Assembly (NCBI RefSeq): GCF_000621505.1
Contig: NZ_JHYD01000003.1
Coordinates: forward strand, 248,001 to 312,000
Source of the DNA: Ruminiclostridium cellobioparum DSM 1351 = ATCC 15832
GTDB lineage: Bacteria > Bacillota > Clostridia > Acetivibrionales > DSM-1351
Reading direction: 5' to 3'
DNA: 64,000 nt
Shown here: piece by piece, positions 16,608 through 24,919 of the stretch
Numbering within the stretch: position 1 is the stretch's first letter
Layout of the letters: every line of letters begins with the position of its first letter
Translations under genes and position numbers: made by a program
Notes under the pieces: generated by a model
Told to the model about the DNA's origin: nothing
Databases searched by the model: none
Seen by the model: only the letters and a program-made list of their open reading frames with translations

Positions 16608-17927
16608 ATGTCTTTCAGAGATGATTTAAAACAAAAAGTTTTGGTGTTCGACGGTTCAATGGGAAGGATGCTCTTTGAAAACGGGCTTGGGGTCGGAACC
16701 TGTCCCGAGGAATGGAATTTGTCACACCCAGAGATATTAAGGAAGATATACAAGGGTTACGTGGATGCCGGTTCGGATATTATCCAGACAAATACCTTCC
16801 AGTCCCACATTATAAAATTGGATGAATATGGACTTAAGGACAAGCATTATGAGATAAATTATCAGGCTGCAAAGCTAGCAAAAGAGGTCGCCGGCGGTAA
16901 GTGTTATGTTGCCGCATCCATGGGACCTCTGGGAAAGTTGCTGGAGCCCTTTGGTGATCTGACTTTTGAAAAGGCATATGACACCTTTAAAGCTCAGATT
17001 ATTGCTGTCGCGGATGGAGGTGCAGATATTATCAGTCTTGAAACCTTCACCGATATAAGCGAATTGAGGATTGCACTGCTTGCGGCAAAGGAAAATTGCA
17101 GCCTTCCTGTTATTTGTTCCGTTTCCTACGAACAGAACGGAAGGACCCTGATGGGGACCGAGCCCGGCATATGTGCCGCAATACTGCATTCCATGGGCGC
17201 CGATTTGATAGGAACAAACTGTTCCTTCGGGCCTGAATATATGATCAGGATAGCAGAAAGCTACGGGAAAACGGGGCTCCCCTTCAGTGTGAAACCAAAT
17301 GCCGGGCTGCCCGAAATTGTTGACGGCAAGCAGGTATTCAAGGAAACGCCCGAAGGCTTTGCAGGGTTTGTACCAGAGTTTTTGAGAAACGGTGCAAGAC
17401 TGCTGGGAGGCTGCTGCGGTACAACTCCCCGGTATATAGCCGAGATTGCCAAACTGGTAAGGGAAACTGATGCTGAAAATAAAGAAATTACAGGCATAAG
17501 GCCCGATGTGGATTATATCACCTCGGCTTCACAGAAGATCCCCTTTGCAGCCATAGGTGCCGCCGGGCTTGGAAGGCTTGATGTGAATGCTGATGCGACA
17601 TTAAGGGATTCTTTGAAGGATGGGGATATAGATGCCGTTACCGATGCAGCCATGGATCTTCTGGATGAAGAGAGTGATATTATTATAGTAGACGCAGATC
17701 TGGAGAATTCAGAGGACTCCCTGCTGCTGGCAAAGGTTGTCAAGGAAGCTCAAACCTACCTGAAACAGCCTTTTATCTTAAAATCCAACAACATAAAAGT
17801 ACTTGACGCCGCACTGCGAGTTTATAAGGGAAGAGCGGGATATATATCACATGCTCCCCAAGCGGCCGGAATGTTTGAAAAATATGGTGCTGTTGATTGC
17901 GGAGGCTTTTTGATCAATGAAAAATAG
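16608..17927 (+). CDS. MetH-like homocysteine S-methyltransferase with a shortened pterin-binding-like tail
   Basis: Residues 1-290 form a homocysteine methyltransferase barrel. They include VFDGSMGRMLFENG, the IQTNTF motif and the zinc cysteines, with one Cys in GTNCSFGP and the pair in GGCCGTTPRYI. Residues about 300-439 look like a shortened methyltetrahydrofolate-binding (DHPS-like) barrel (DIDAVTDAAMDLLDEESDII, then a KSNNIKVLDAALRVYKG segment). A full MetH is over 1100 residues and carries B12 and activation domains, which are missing here. The enzyme may take methyl groups from a separate corrinoid protein, as in methionine synthases split into parts. The 3' end overlaps the rhomboid gene by 11 bp. 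Confidence 0.8.
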   Translation: MSFRDDLKQKVLVFDGSMGRMLFENGLGVGTCPEEWNLSHPEILRKIYKGYVDAGSDIIQTNTFQSHIIKLDEYGLKDKHYEINYQAAKLAKEVAGGKCYVAASMGPLGKLLEPFGDLTFEKAYDTFKAQIIAVADGGADIISLETFTDISELRIALLAAKENCSLPVICSVSYEQNGRTLMGTEPGICAAILHSMGADLIGTNCSFGPEYMIRIAESYGKTGLPFSVKPNAGLPEIVDGKQVFKETPEGFAGFVPEFLRNGARLLGGCCGTTPRYIAEIAKLVRETDAENKEITGIRPDVDYITSASQKIPFAAIGAAGLGRLDVNADATLRDSLKDGDIDAVTDAAMDLLDEESDIIIVDADLENSEDSLLLAKVVKEAQTYLKQPFILKSNNIKVLDAALRVYKGRAGYISHAPQAAGMFEKYGAVDCGGFLINEK

Positions 17928-19479
17928 TTTAATTACATCACTTGTGGGCTATCTGATTGAGAAGGAATTTTTCAATTTGATAAGTCCTGAAACAGAGGAA
18001 TTGGATTTCAGCAGTGGTACCACAAGCCTTATAAAGGATTTTCACGGTACTTCGGTGCTGCTGGAAATTATTGATGCAGACAGGATGGACAGCCGGCAGA
18101 TAGCCATGTCCATGGAGCATGGAACTGCTCTCATCAATAATATCAACGGCAGGAATGCCACAGTGTTCAAGCTGTTCCTATTTGAAAATCAGCCGGATAC
18201 CGAAAGGCTTGATATCATATCAAAGGGACAGGCGGATATAACTGCAGAAAGAAAGTTCCTGAGGACATTTTCGGTAAATTGCTCACAGGGTGCTATTCAA
18301 AAGCATTTTACCGTACCGGCCTTTGATGCCCATATTGTAAGGACGGTAAAAAGATTTTTTGCAAAAAACCTTGATAAAAGCGGAACTACAGTTGAAGATA
18401 TTCAAAGGCTTATTGGAAACAGGAAAAAAGATTATGAGATACAGCTAAAGGTAAAAAAACCCTGGCTGACCTATGGGATAATAGTTATAAATATTGTCGT
18501 ATGGCTGATAATCAAACTTATATCCATAAGGACCGGACAATCCTATTCCAATCTTCTGGTTCCTTTTGGAGCAAAAATCAATTCGTATATATTGCAGGGA
18601 CAGTATTGGAGGTTTTTTACACCCATGTTTTTACATGCCGATGAAATCCATCTGGCTGTAAATTGTTACTCGTTGTTTATTGTCGGTTCACAGGTTGAGA
18701 AGCTTTTCGGACGGGGACGCTTTGCATTTATATACCTGTTTTCGGGTATACTTGGCAATATTGTGAGCCTTGCCTTTTCGATAAATGTTGCTGTGGGAGC
18801 ATCCGGCGCCATATTTGGCTTGATGGGTGCAATGCTGTTTTTTGCCTTAAAGCGTCCGTCCCTTTTAAAAAGCAGTTTTGGAGCAAACCTGATCACTACT
18901 GTAGCCATAAACCTTGCCTATGGTTTTATGAACAGCCGGATAGATAATAATGCTCATTTGGGTGGGTTTGCAGGCGGTTTTTTGACTACCGGCATAGTAT
19001 ATAATTCAAAGGAAGAAACCTCCAGGGACAGGCTTGTGAAAGTTGTTTCCCTTATAATGGCTGTAATTGTCACAATAGCAGCTACGCTGTACGGGTTTAA
19101 CAATCAGAACAGCAAAATTGTTCCGATACTGACAGAAATGCAGACTTTCGAGACACAGGAAAATTGGGCCCAGGCTGAAAAGCTGGGAGAGGATATAATG
19201 GATTTAAGCCCCTCCGGCAAAAATATCCGTACAAGTGTGCTTTGGAGCATAACAAGAGCTGAAATAAATCAGCAAAAGTATCAGGAGGGAATACCGCATG
19301 CAGAGCAGCTTGTGAAAATAAGCCCTGTTGACGGTCACTTCCTGCTGGGATTTATATATTTTAATACCGCCCAGTATGACACGGCCCGGGAACATCTTCA
19401 GAAGGCCAGGGAACTGGAGTCTCCGTATATTGAGACAATAAACCAGATGTTAGCCAGGATTGAAGGAACGGCTAAGTAA
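17917..19479 (+). CDS. gluP: Rhomboid intramembrane serine protease, GluP type, with C-terminal TPR
   Basis: The 520-residue protein has a soluble N-terminal domain of about 180 residues, a rhomboid core with six or seven membrane segments, and a C-terminal TPR-like region with repeated helices (AEKLGEDIMDL, then a second repeat near residues 460-515). The catalytic serine lies in GASGAIFGLMG and the histidine in NNAHLGGFAGG. The architecture and length are those of Bacillus GluP/YqgP, which cleaves membrane transporters such as a magnesium transporter. The start overlaps the methyltransferase gene by 11 bp, so expression is probably coupled, although no functional link is known. Confidence 0.88.
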   Translation: MKNSLITSLVGYLIEKEFFNLISPETEELDFSSGTTSLIKDFHGTSVLLEIIDADRMDSRQIAMSMEHGTALINNINGRNATVFKLFLFENQPDTERLDIISKGQADITAERKFLRTFSVNCSQGAIQKHFTVPAFDAHIVRTVKRFFAKNLDKSGTTVEDIQRLIGNRKKDYEIQLKVKKPWLTYGIIVINIVVWLIIKLISIRTGQSYSNLLVPFGAKINSYILQGQYWRFFTPMFLHADEIHLAVNCYSLFIVGSQVEKLFGRGRFAFIYLFSGILGNIVSLAFSINVAVGASGAIFGLMGAMLFFALKRPSLLKSSFGANLITTVAINLAYGFMNSRIDNNAHLGGFAGGFLTTGIVYNSKEETSRDRLVKVVSLIMAVIVTIAATLYGFNNQNSKIVPILTEMQTFETQENWAQAEKLGEDIMDLSPSGKNIRTSVLWSITRAEINQQKYQEGIPHAEQLVKISPVDGHFLLGFIYFNTAQYDTAREHLQKARELESPYIETINQMLARIEGTAK

Positions 19480-19652
19480 ATAATAAATATTAATTTAACT
19501 GGCACAACAAGTTAATGCAACAAAATATATGGGAAATATTTCCATAAGACATATTGTCTGTAATATTTATTATATAATATAGGTGGAAGCTTGGACTGGT
19601 TTTAAAACATCCATTTGGGTAAAAACACAAAAGTTAATAAGGAGGTTTTGTT

Positions 19653-20369
19653 ATGAAGAAATTTGTTAGCTTAGTATTGATTCTGTTTCTACTGGCCTCT
19701 GCAATCCCGTGTTTTGCGCAAGAAGTTGACTCAACAAATGTTCAGCTGATACCGTTGGTACCACCCACCACATTTTTCAGTTTTGCCTCGGATACCTTTC
19801 ACAGCGGGCCTACTTTCACCGGCTTCGGCGGTACCGGTACTTTCAGCAGTAAAGCTGAAGTAGACCTGATGGTTGACTTGAATGATGATAATTATGGAGG
19901 TACGGTGTCATTCTTATCCAATCTTAATTTGAAAGCCGAAGCTTATGATTATCAAGTATACTATATCGGTTCCCAATACCTGCATGTATGGAAGGTCTAT
20001 GCCGAAATGACATTTACACATGTCAACCCCGGTGTAATAAATGCAGACATCCTGGGTATCGGCTTCAAAGAGGGAGTATTGACCAGCTGGTCTCCAAACT
20101 CATACACACTTGGTGAGACCATGACCCTGCAGGATTCTCAGAGTGCGGATCAAAGCATATATATGAATTCACTTCCTCTGCTTAAGGGTATCGGAGTTCC
20201 CCAGGAGTATCTGGACAATTCCAGGGACCTGGCATTTACATTTACAAATGTCCGCTCGGCCACAAGTAACGGTAATCCTAACAATCTGGTCAATATAAGC
20301 AAGGAAGGAATATTCAAGGATGATTGGAAGGCTGAAGGCAGTTTTTCAGCATCGGCATCGCTTAAATAG
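19653..20369 (+). CDS. Secreted protein, unknown function
   Basis: The 238-residue protein has a clear signal peptide (KKFVSLVLILFLLASAIPC with a likely cleavage after CFAQ). The mature part is beta-rich, polar and low in cysteine, with a glycine-rich GFGGTGTFS stretch near residue 60. AAGGAGG precedes the ATG. The upstream 170 bp show no clear leader element. I recognise no family; a surface or spore-coat role cannot be shown. Confidence 0.7.
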   Translation: MKKFVSLVLILFLLASAIPCFAQEVDSTNVQLIPLVPPTTFFSFASDTFHSGPTFTGFGGTGTFSSKAEVDLMVDLNDDNYGGTVSFLSNLNLKAEAYDYQVYYIGSQYLHVWKVYAEMTFTHVNPGVINADILGIGFKEGVLTSWSPNSYTLGETMTLQDSQSADQSIYMNSLPLLKGIGVPQEYLDNSRDLAFTFTNVRSATSNGNPNNLVNISKEGIFKDDWKAEGSFSASASLK

Positions 20370-20507
20370 CGATTGATAGGCACAATTGTCGTGAATAAAC
20401 CTGAAAAGCTTAATTAGTTAGGGCTTCCTGCCGCAAATGGATGTAAACTGCTGATTACTGAACTTTTCATGTATTCTTCAATTAAACATTCGTAACATAT
20501 ATTAAAT

Positions 20508-20543
20508 AAAAAACTGCTTTTGGTAAACAGAAGCAGTTTTTTT
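20508..20543. terminator. Bidirectional terminator between the secreted protein gene and pdxT
   Basis: AAAACTGCTT pairs with AAGCAGTTTT around a 10-nt loop with A and T runs at each end. It ends both convergent genes. Confidence 0.8.
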
Positions 20544-20560
20544 ATTTAACTATACAGCTA

Positions 20561-21133
20561 TTACTTTATCATGCCTGCAAAGTATCTGTGAAAGCTCAGG
20601 TCGGCCGTCAGTTCGGGGTGGAAGGACGTTGCCAGCATATGCCCCTGGCGGCAGGCTACAATGTGTTCATCCAGCTTTAATAATATTTCAACCTGCGGGG
20701 CAACGCTCACCACATAGGGTGCCCTGACGAAGACCAGAGGTATTTTGCCGGCTGACAGTCCGGGCAGATCCACACTGGTGGTGAAGCTGTCCAGCTGCCT
20801 TCCGTAGGCGTTTCTCATAACTTCTATATCCATTGCCTCAAGATATCTTCTCTCATCATTGGCGATGTTTTTGGCCAGAATTATCATGCCTGCACAGGTA
20901 CCCCATACCGGCATTCCGCTTTCTATGCGGACTTTAAGCGGGCCGGTAAGCTCAAAGTCGGCCAGCAGCCCGCCGATGGCAGTGCTTTCGCCACCTGGGA
21001 CAATAAGTCCGTCTATGTATTCAATATCACTTTTATATTTTACAAGGACAGGTTCTACATTCTCTACCCGGCCCAGCATGTCGAGATGTTCCTGAACCGC
21101 CCCTTGCAGGCCTAGTACTCCTATTCTCTTCAT
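20561..21133 (-). CDS. pdxT: Pyridoxal 5'-phosphate synthase glutaminase subunit PdxT
   Basis: The protein of 190 residues starts at 21133 (MKRIGVLGLQGAVQEH) with GAAAGG upstream; a longer in-frame extension is not needed. It has the class I glutaminase triad, with the nucleophile in VWGTCAGMI and the His/Glu pair in SFHPELTADLS, plus the PdxT motif GGESTAIGGLL. It releases ammonia from glutamine and channels it to PdxS. It lies behind pdxS on the same strand, separated by 234 bp with three hairpins, an unusually wide gap for this pair. Confidence 0.95.
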   Translation of the reverse strand: MKRIGVLGLQGAVQEHLDMLGRVENVEPVLVKYKSDIEYIDGLIVPGGESTAIGGLLADFELTGPLKVRIESGMPVWGTCAGMIILAKNIANDERRYLEAMDIEVMRNAYGRQLDSFTTSVDLPGLSAGKIPLVFVRAPYVVSVAPQVEILLKLDEHIVACRQGHMLATSFHPELTADLSFHRYFAGMIK

Positions 21134-21248
21134 AAAAATTTCCTTTCGTGGGCAACATTGATTATATGTTTTGAAGAAAAATTGAAGATTTTTCCAATGG
21201 ACTGATGCAAAACATATAAACATACAAATTGAAAAGGAAAAAGTGCGG

Positions 21249-21364
21249 TTTTGCATTTATTTTTACGAAAAATAGATGCAAAATGTGGGCCTTGGCGTTT
21301 GGCCCACAAGCACTTTTTCTATAGGAAGATTGTAAAATGAAAGAAATTTCATTTTACAATCTTC
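21249..21364. repeat. Three tandem hairpins between pdxS and pdxT
   Basis: Three inverted repeats are packed together: 21249-21264 with 21268-21283 (16 bp, one G-U pair), 21284-21291 with 21301-21308 (TGTGGGCC/GGCCCACA, 8 bp, perfect), and 21325-21342 with 21347-21364 (18 bp, perfect, 4-nt loop). On the pdx transcript none is followed by a T-run, so simple termination is unlikely. They may set the PdxS:PdxT ratio by processing or partial attenuation. Confidence 0.8.
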
Positions 21365-21367
21365 TTT

Positions 21368-22246
21368 TTACCAGCCTCTGGAGGCAAGGAGGCTGTTTCC
21401 CGATAACTCTCTCACATCTATGGAATCCATGGCAGTACCCAGCTCTTCAGATACTTCTGCAATAACGGCCGGATCGTTGAAGTAGGTTGTAGCCTTTACT
21501 ATTGCGTGGGCTCTCTTCTCCGGGTCGGAGGATTTGAAAATGCCCGATCCCACAAAAACGCCGTCACAGCCCAGCTGCATCATGAGAGCCGCGTCGGCAG
21601 GTGTAGCTATACCGCCGGCAGCAAAATTGATGACAGGAAGCTTGCCGTGCTCATGGACATAGACCACCAGATCGTAGGGTGCGCCGAATTCTTTTGCAAC
21701 AGTCATAAGTTCCTGCTTTGAGGCGCCTTGCACCTTGCGCATTTCGGAAGTGACGGTCCGCATGTGCCTTACGGCTTCCACCACATTACCTGTGCCGGCT
21801 TCGCCTTTTGTTCTTATCATAGAGGCGCCTTCACCGATTCTTCTCAAGGCTTCACCAAGATTTTTGGCGCCGCAGACAAAGGGGACTTTGAAGGCGTGCT
21901 TGTCTATATGGAAATCTTCATCGGCAGGAGTGAGAACTTCACTTTCATCTATATAGTCAATTGACAGGGATTCAAGTATCTGAGCCTCAACAAAATGACC
22001 TATGCGCACTTTGGCCATGACAGGGATGGACACCGCACTCTGTATTTCCCTGATCATTTTTGGATCGGACATTCTGGCAACTCCGCCCATTTTCCTGATG
22101 TCGGAGGGAACCCTTTCAAGGGCCATAACAGCAACTGCGCCTGCTTTTTGGGCTATCTCGGCTTCTTTTGCGTTTACAACGTCCATTATTACTCCGCCTT
22201 TAAGCATTTGTGCCAGGTTTTTGTTTAATTCATATCTTTCAGTCAT
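21368..22246 (-). CDS. pdxS: Pyridoxal 5'-phosphate synthase subunit PdxS
   Basis: The 292-residue TIM barrel has the catalytic lysines in [10 protein letters not shown] and in [12 protein letters not shown], and the conserved region [10 protein letters not shown]. It builds PLP from ribose 5-phosphate, glyceraldehyde 3-phosphate and ammonia supplied by PdxT. It is transcribed divergently from the MocR-type gene at 22391, the usual arrangement for PdxR control. Confidence 0.97.
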   Translation of the reverse strand: MTERYELNKNLAQMLKGGVIMDVVNAKEAEIAQKAGAVAVMALERVPSDIRKMGGVARMSDPKMIREIQSAVSIPVMAKVRIGHFVEAQILESLSIDYIDESEVLTPADEDFHIDKHAFKVPFVCGAKNLGEALRRIGEGASMIRTKGEAGTGNVVEAVRHMRTVTSEMRKVQGASKQELMTVAKEFGAPYDLVVYVHEHGKLPVINFAAGGIATPADAALMMQLGCDGVFVGSGIFKSSDPEKRAHAIVKATTYFNDPAVIAEVSEELGTAMDSIDVRELSGNSLLASRGW

Positions 22247-22288
22247 TGCAACATTCTCCTTTACATATTAAAGAATTTTTATTATACT

Positions 22289-22414
22289 AAATTGTATCGA
22301 AACAATTTAGATAAATTCTATTTAAATTTTGTATATTCTTACATAACGGGGCTGATAAGTCAATATATTTAATCAAATAGCGGAGGCGAAATGAATATTG
22401 TAACGATACAATTT
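22289..22414 (+). promoter_or_regulatory. Divergent pdxR/pdxS control region with inverted operator copies
   Basis: AAATTGTATCG at 22289-22299 has an exact inverted copy CGATACAATTT at 22404-22414, inside the start of pdxR. Next to the first copy, AACAATTT at 22301-22308 makes a local palindrome with AAATTGT. Paired sites in this layout fit repression of both genes by PLP-bound PdxR. Confidence 0.6.
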
Positions 22415-23821
22415 GATAATGATAAACAACCAAAGTATTTACAGCTATTCGAACATATCAAAAAACTGATAAGCGGAGGCCAATTGAAACCCGGAGAGAG
22501 GCTTCCAACCGTCCGGAATCTGTCACGGAGCCTGAATGTAAACAATATTACAGTTGTAAATGCATACAAGCAGCTGGAAATCCATAAATACGTCACTGCC
22601 AAAAAGGGAAGCGGCTATTTTGTATCAAACATAAAAATGCAGAAGGAAGATACTCTTTCCTCCGGCGATCTTGGAATGTCAATTGCACCAGATACAATAA
22701 ATTTTGCCAGTGCCACGCCGCATCCATCTATTTTTCCGGCAGAATCCTTCAAGGAATGCATAATCGAAGTTCTTGAAAGAGACAGGGGTTTTGCCTTCGG
22801 ATATCAGGAAAGCAATGGATTTATTCCTTTGAGAAACTCCATTCTTGAGTATCTCGCAAGGAAGTATAATATCAGAGCGGCAAATGAGGAAAATGTACTG
22901 ATAGTCTCGGGGGCACAGCAGGGAATTGACCTTGTGGGAAAGGTATTGTTAAATCCTGGAGATTATGTCATTACTGAGAATCCCACTTACGACGGTGCCG
23001 TTGCCGTATTCAAATCAAGGGGTGCCCGTGTGGTAGGGGTCAACATGGAGGAGGATGGAATTGATTTGATTGATCTTGAGAAAAAGATCAGAATATGCAA
23101 GCCCAGGCTCATATACCTTATGACCTGTTACCAAAATCCCACAACAGTAAGCTACAGCCGCCAGAAATTGAACCAGGTCCTACAGTTGATCAGGAAGTAT
23201 AATATTTATGCGGTTGAAGACGATTCCATGTCAGAACTTAATTTTGACAATGGGGAGCTGACAACATTAAAGTGCCTGGATAAAGAGAATACCTGCGTAA
23301 TTTATTTGAAGAGCTTTTCCAAAATACTTATGCCGGGATTGAGAGCGGGGTGTATGATAATTCCCGATGTTTTGGTGAAGGATTTTACCAAAATCAAGCA
23401 TAACACTGACCTATCGTCATCCGGTCTTATACAGAGGGCTTTGGATCTTTATTTCAGAACAGGAAAATGGGAGGAGCATCTCCAGTACATGAAAGAAATA
23501 TACAGGGGAAAATATGAGTTCATGCTGGCCCAGCTTGAGAGATTGGAGAAGCTGGGAGTTAAATATAACAGGCCCAACGGAGGGCTGTATTTCTGGATCA
23601 GCCTGCCAAAGAAGCTTTCGGCACGGGAGATTTATAATGAATGCAGGGCAAACGGATTGGTGCTGATACCCTCGGGAGTTTTTTACGAATTGGATAATAA
23701 AAGCAAGGACAGAAGCCTCAGATTGAGCTTTGCATCCTCAAACATTGAAGAAATAAGGTGTGGTATGGCAATTCTGGAAAAGTGTCTGGATGATACAATA
23801 CCTGCTGTTGACATTATGTAA
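22391..23821 (+). CDS. pdxR: PdxR-like MocR regulator of PLP synthesis
   Basis: The 476-residue protein has an N-terminal GntR winged helix (about residues 8-75; LPTVRNLSRSLNVNNITVVN) and an aminotransferase-like domain with the PLP lysine in KSFSKILMPGLRAG and the QNPTTVS loop. It is divergent from pdxST, which is the hallmark of PdxR. The related MocR at 436 has no pdx context. GGAGG precedes the ATG at 22391. Confidence 0.88.
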   Translation: MNIVTIQFDNDKQPKYLQLFEHIKKLISGGQLKPGERLPTVRNLSRSLNVNNITVVNAYKQLEIHKYVTAKKGSGYFVSNIKMQKEDTLSSGDLGMSIAPDTINFASATPHPSIFPAESFKECIIEVLERDRGFAFGYQESNGFIPLRNSILEYLARKYNIRAANEENVLIVSGAQQGIDLVGKVLLNPGDYVITENPTYDGAVAVFKSRGARVVGVNMEEDGIDLIDLEKKIRICKPRLIYLMTCYQNPTTVSYSRQKLNQVLQLIRKYNIYAVEDDSMSELNFDNGELTTLKCLDKENTCVIYLKSFSKILMPGLRAGCMIIPDVLVKDFTKIKHNTDLSSSGLIQRALDLYFRTGKWEEHLQYMKEIYRGKYEFMLAQLERLEKLGVKYNRPNGGLYFWISLPKKLSAREIYNECRANGLVLIPSGVFYELDNKSKDRSLRLSFASSNIEEIRCGMAILEKCLDDTIPAVDIM

Positions 23822-24328
23822 TTACGTGTAGAGTAATGGGGGGAATTTCTTCTTTAGAAATAGGTTCCCCTTATAATATTTTCTGAATAGGTTATGTGTA
23901 AGGCCATAATCAATTATAACTGGGGTTCCGTTAATAAAGCCCCAACTGGATGCACGCCGCAAATCTCCAGTACCCAGATCATTATTTTTTAAATCTGCAT
24001 GGAGGTTATTTACTTTTAACAATGAATTAATATTATTAACTTTATAGTAGGAATAAACTGTTCTCATTTTCCTGATCCTTTTTGCACGGGCCATGACCAG
24101 AAGCCTGTTGTCCTCAGAAATATAGGGTATTTCTGCAAAAAGACGGGAGTTACTGCTGTTATAAATATCGTATTCGGTTTTGTTTTGCTCTATACCACGG
24201 ATATCTTTGGCCATTTTTACGACATACCCGTTATTCATGCTGAATACTCGCCTGCAGGAGCCAAAACCAATAAGCCTGTATTCACCGTTTTTAATTTTGT
24301 TTAGAATATCCTGATAATTATAATCCAT
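23822..24328 (-). CDS. Minimal protein-kinase-like fold protein
   Basis: The 168-residue protein shows in order a glycine-rich loop (IGFGSCRRVFSM), a lysine strand (VVKMAKD), a glutamate in the following helix (NKTEYDIY), a hinge (LLVMARAKRI), a catalytic-loop-like GDLRRASSWG and a metal-binding DYG in VIIDYGLT. These match a very small kinase or aminoglycoside phosphotransferase fold with no C-lobe beyond the activation segment. The typical H-x-D and downstream N are altered (GDLRR), so activity is uncertain. The stop codon abuts that of pdxR (1 bp apart, convergent). I do not know its substrate. Confidence 0.6.
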   Translation of the reverse strand: MDYNYQDILNKIKNGEYRLIGFGSCRRVFSMNNGYVVKMAKDIRGIEQNKTEYDIYNSSNSRLFAEIPYISEDNRLLVMARAKRIRKMRTVYSYYKVNNINSLLKVNNLHADLKNNDLGTGDLRRASSWGFINGTPVIIDYGLTHNLFRKYYKGNLFLKKKFPPLLYT

Positions 24329-24436
24329 ATATCACACAACACATTTTAATCATACTACAGGATATTAGCCGAATGTCAGGTGTGTTACAATAAATAAAAA
24401 CATATAAAAAAGCACATAAAAAGCATAGCTTTGGCC

Positions 24437-24465
24437 TTGACGAATATTTTCTGTTGATGTATGAT
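24437..24465 (+). promoter_or_regulatory. Promoter of the ileS T-box transcript
   Basis: TTGACG at 24437-24442 and TATGAT at 24460-24465 are spaced by 17 bp. Confidence 0.75.
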
Positions 24466-24539
24466 AATTTATAAACTACAAAGTTGGTTTTATTGACTAT
24501 GGACAATAAATCGGCTTATAAATAAGATAATATTATAAA

Positions 24540-24821
24540 TATGATGACTGGAAAGAGTAGAAGGCAATTGGCTTCAAAGAGAGTGAGCATTTGGTGGGAG
24601 TTCACAGGTTCAAGCTTTTGAAAATCATCCATGAGTTGCAGCCTGAATGAAACGTAGGTAAGGTGTGCCGGTGACGAGCCGTTATAGAATGAAGTGATTA
24701 TTGTCACGTTTTAATTTTTATGTCAGGATTATTAGTATGTGACAAAATAAATTGGGTGGTACCGCGAAAACAGCCTCGTCCCTTAAGAGCCAACTTCATT
24801 GGCTTTGGGAACGGGGCTTTA
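24540..24821 (+). promoter_or_regulatory. T-box leader of ileS (Ile specifier)
   Basis: The leader has the GGAAAGAGTAG start, AGAGAG and GGTGGGAG elements, the specifier ATC at 24624-24626 within GAAAATCATCC, the T-box GGGTGGTACCGCG at 24754-24766, and a terminator pairing GCCTCGTCCC with GGGAACGGGGC before a T-rich tail. It precedes ileS, so uncharged tRNA-Ile should allow read-through. Confidence 0.95.
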
Positions 24822-24919
24822 TTATTGCCAGGAAACCAATTTGCTTCTGTCTGAACACCGAAGCATCAGCACGGTTAAATCAACTATGAAATCAATAATT
24901 AAATTTGGAGGTATTGTAA

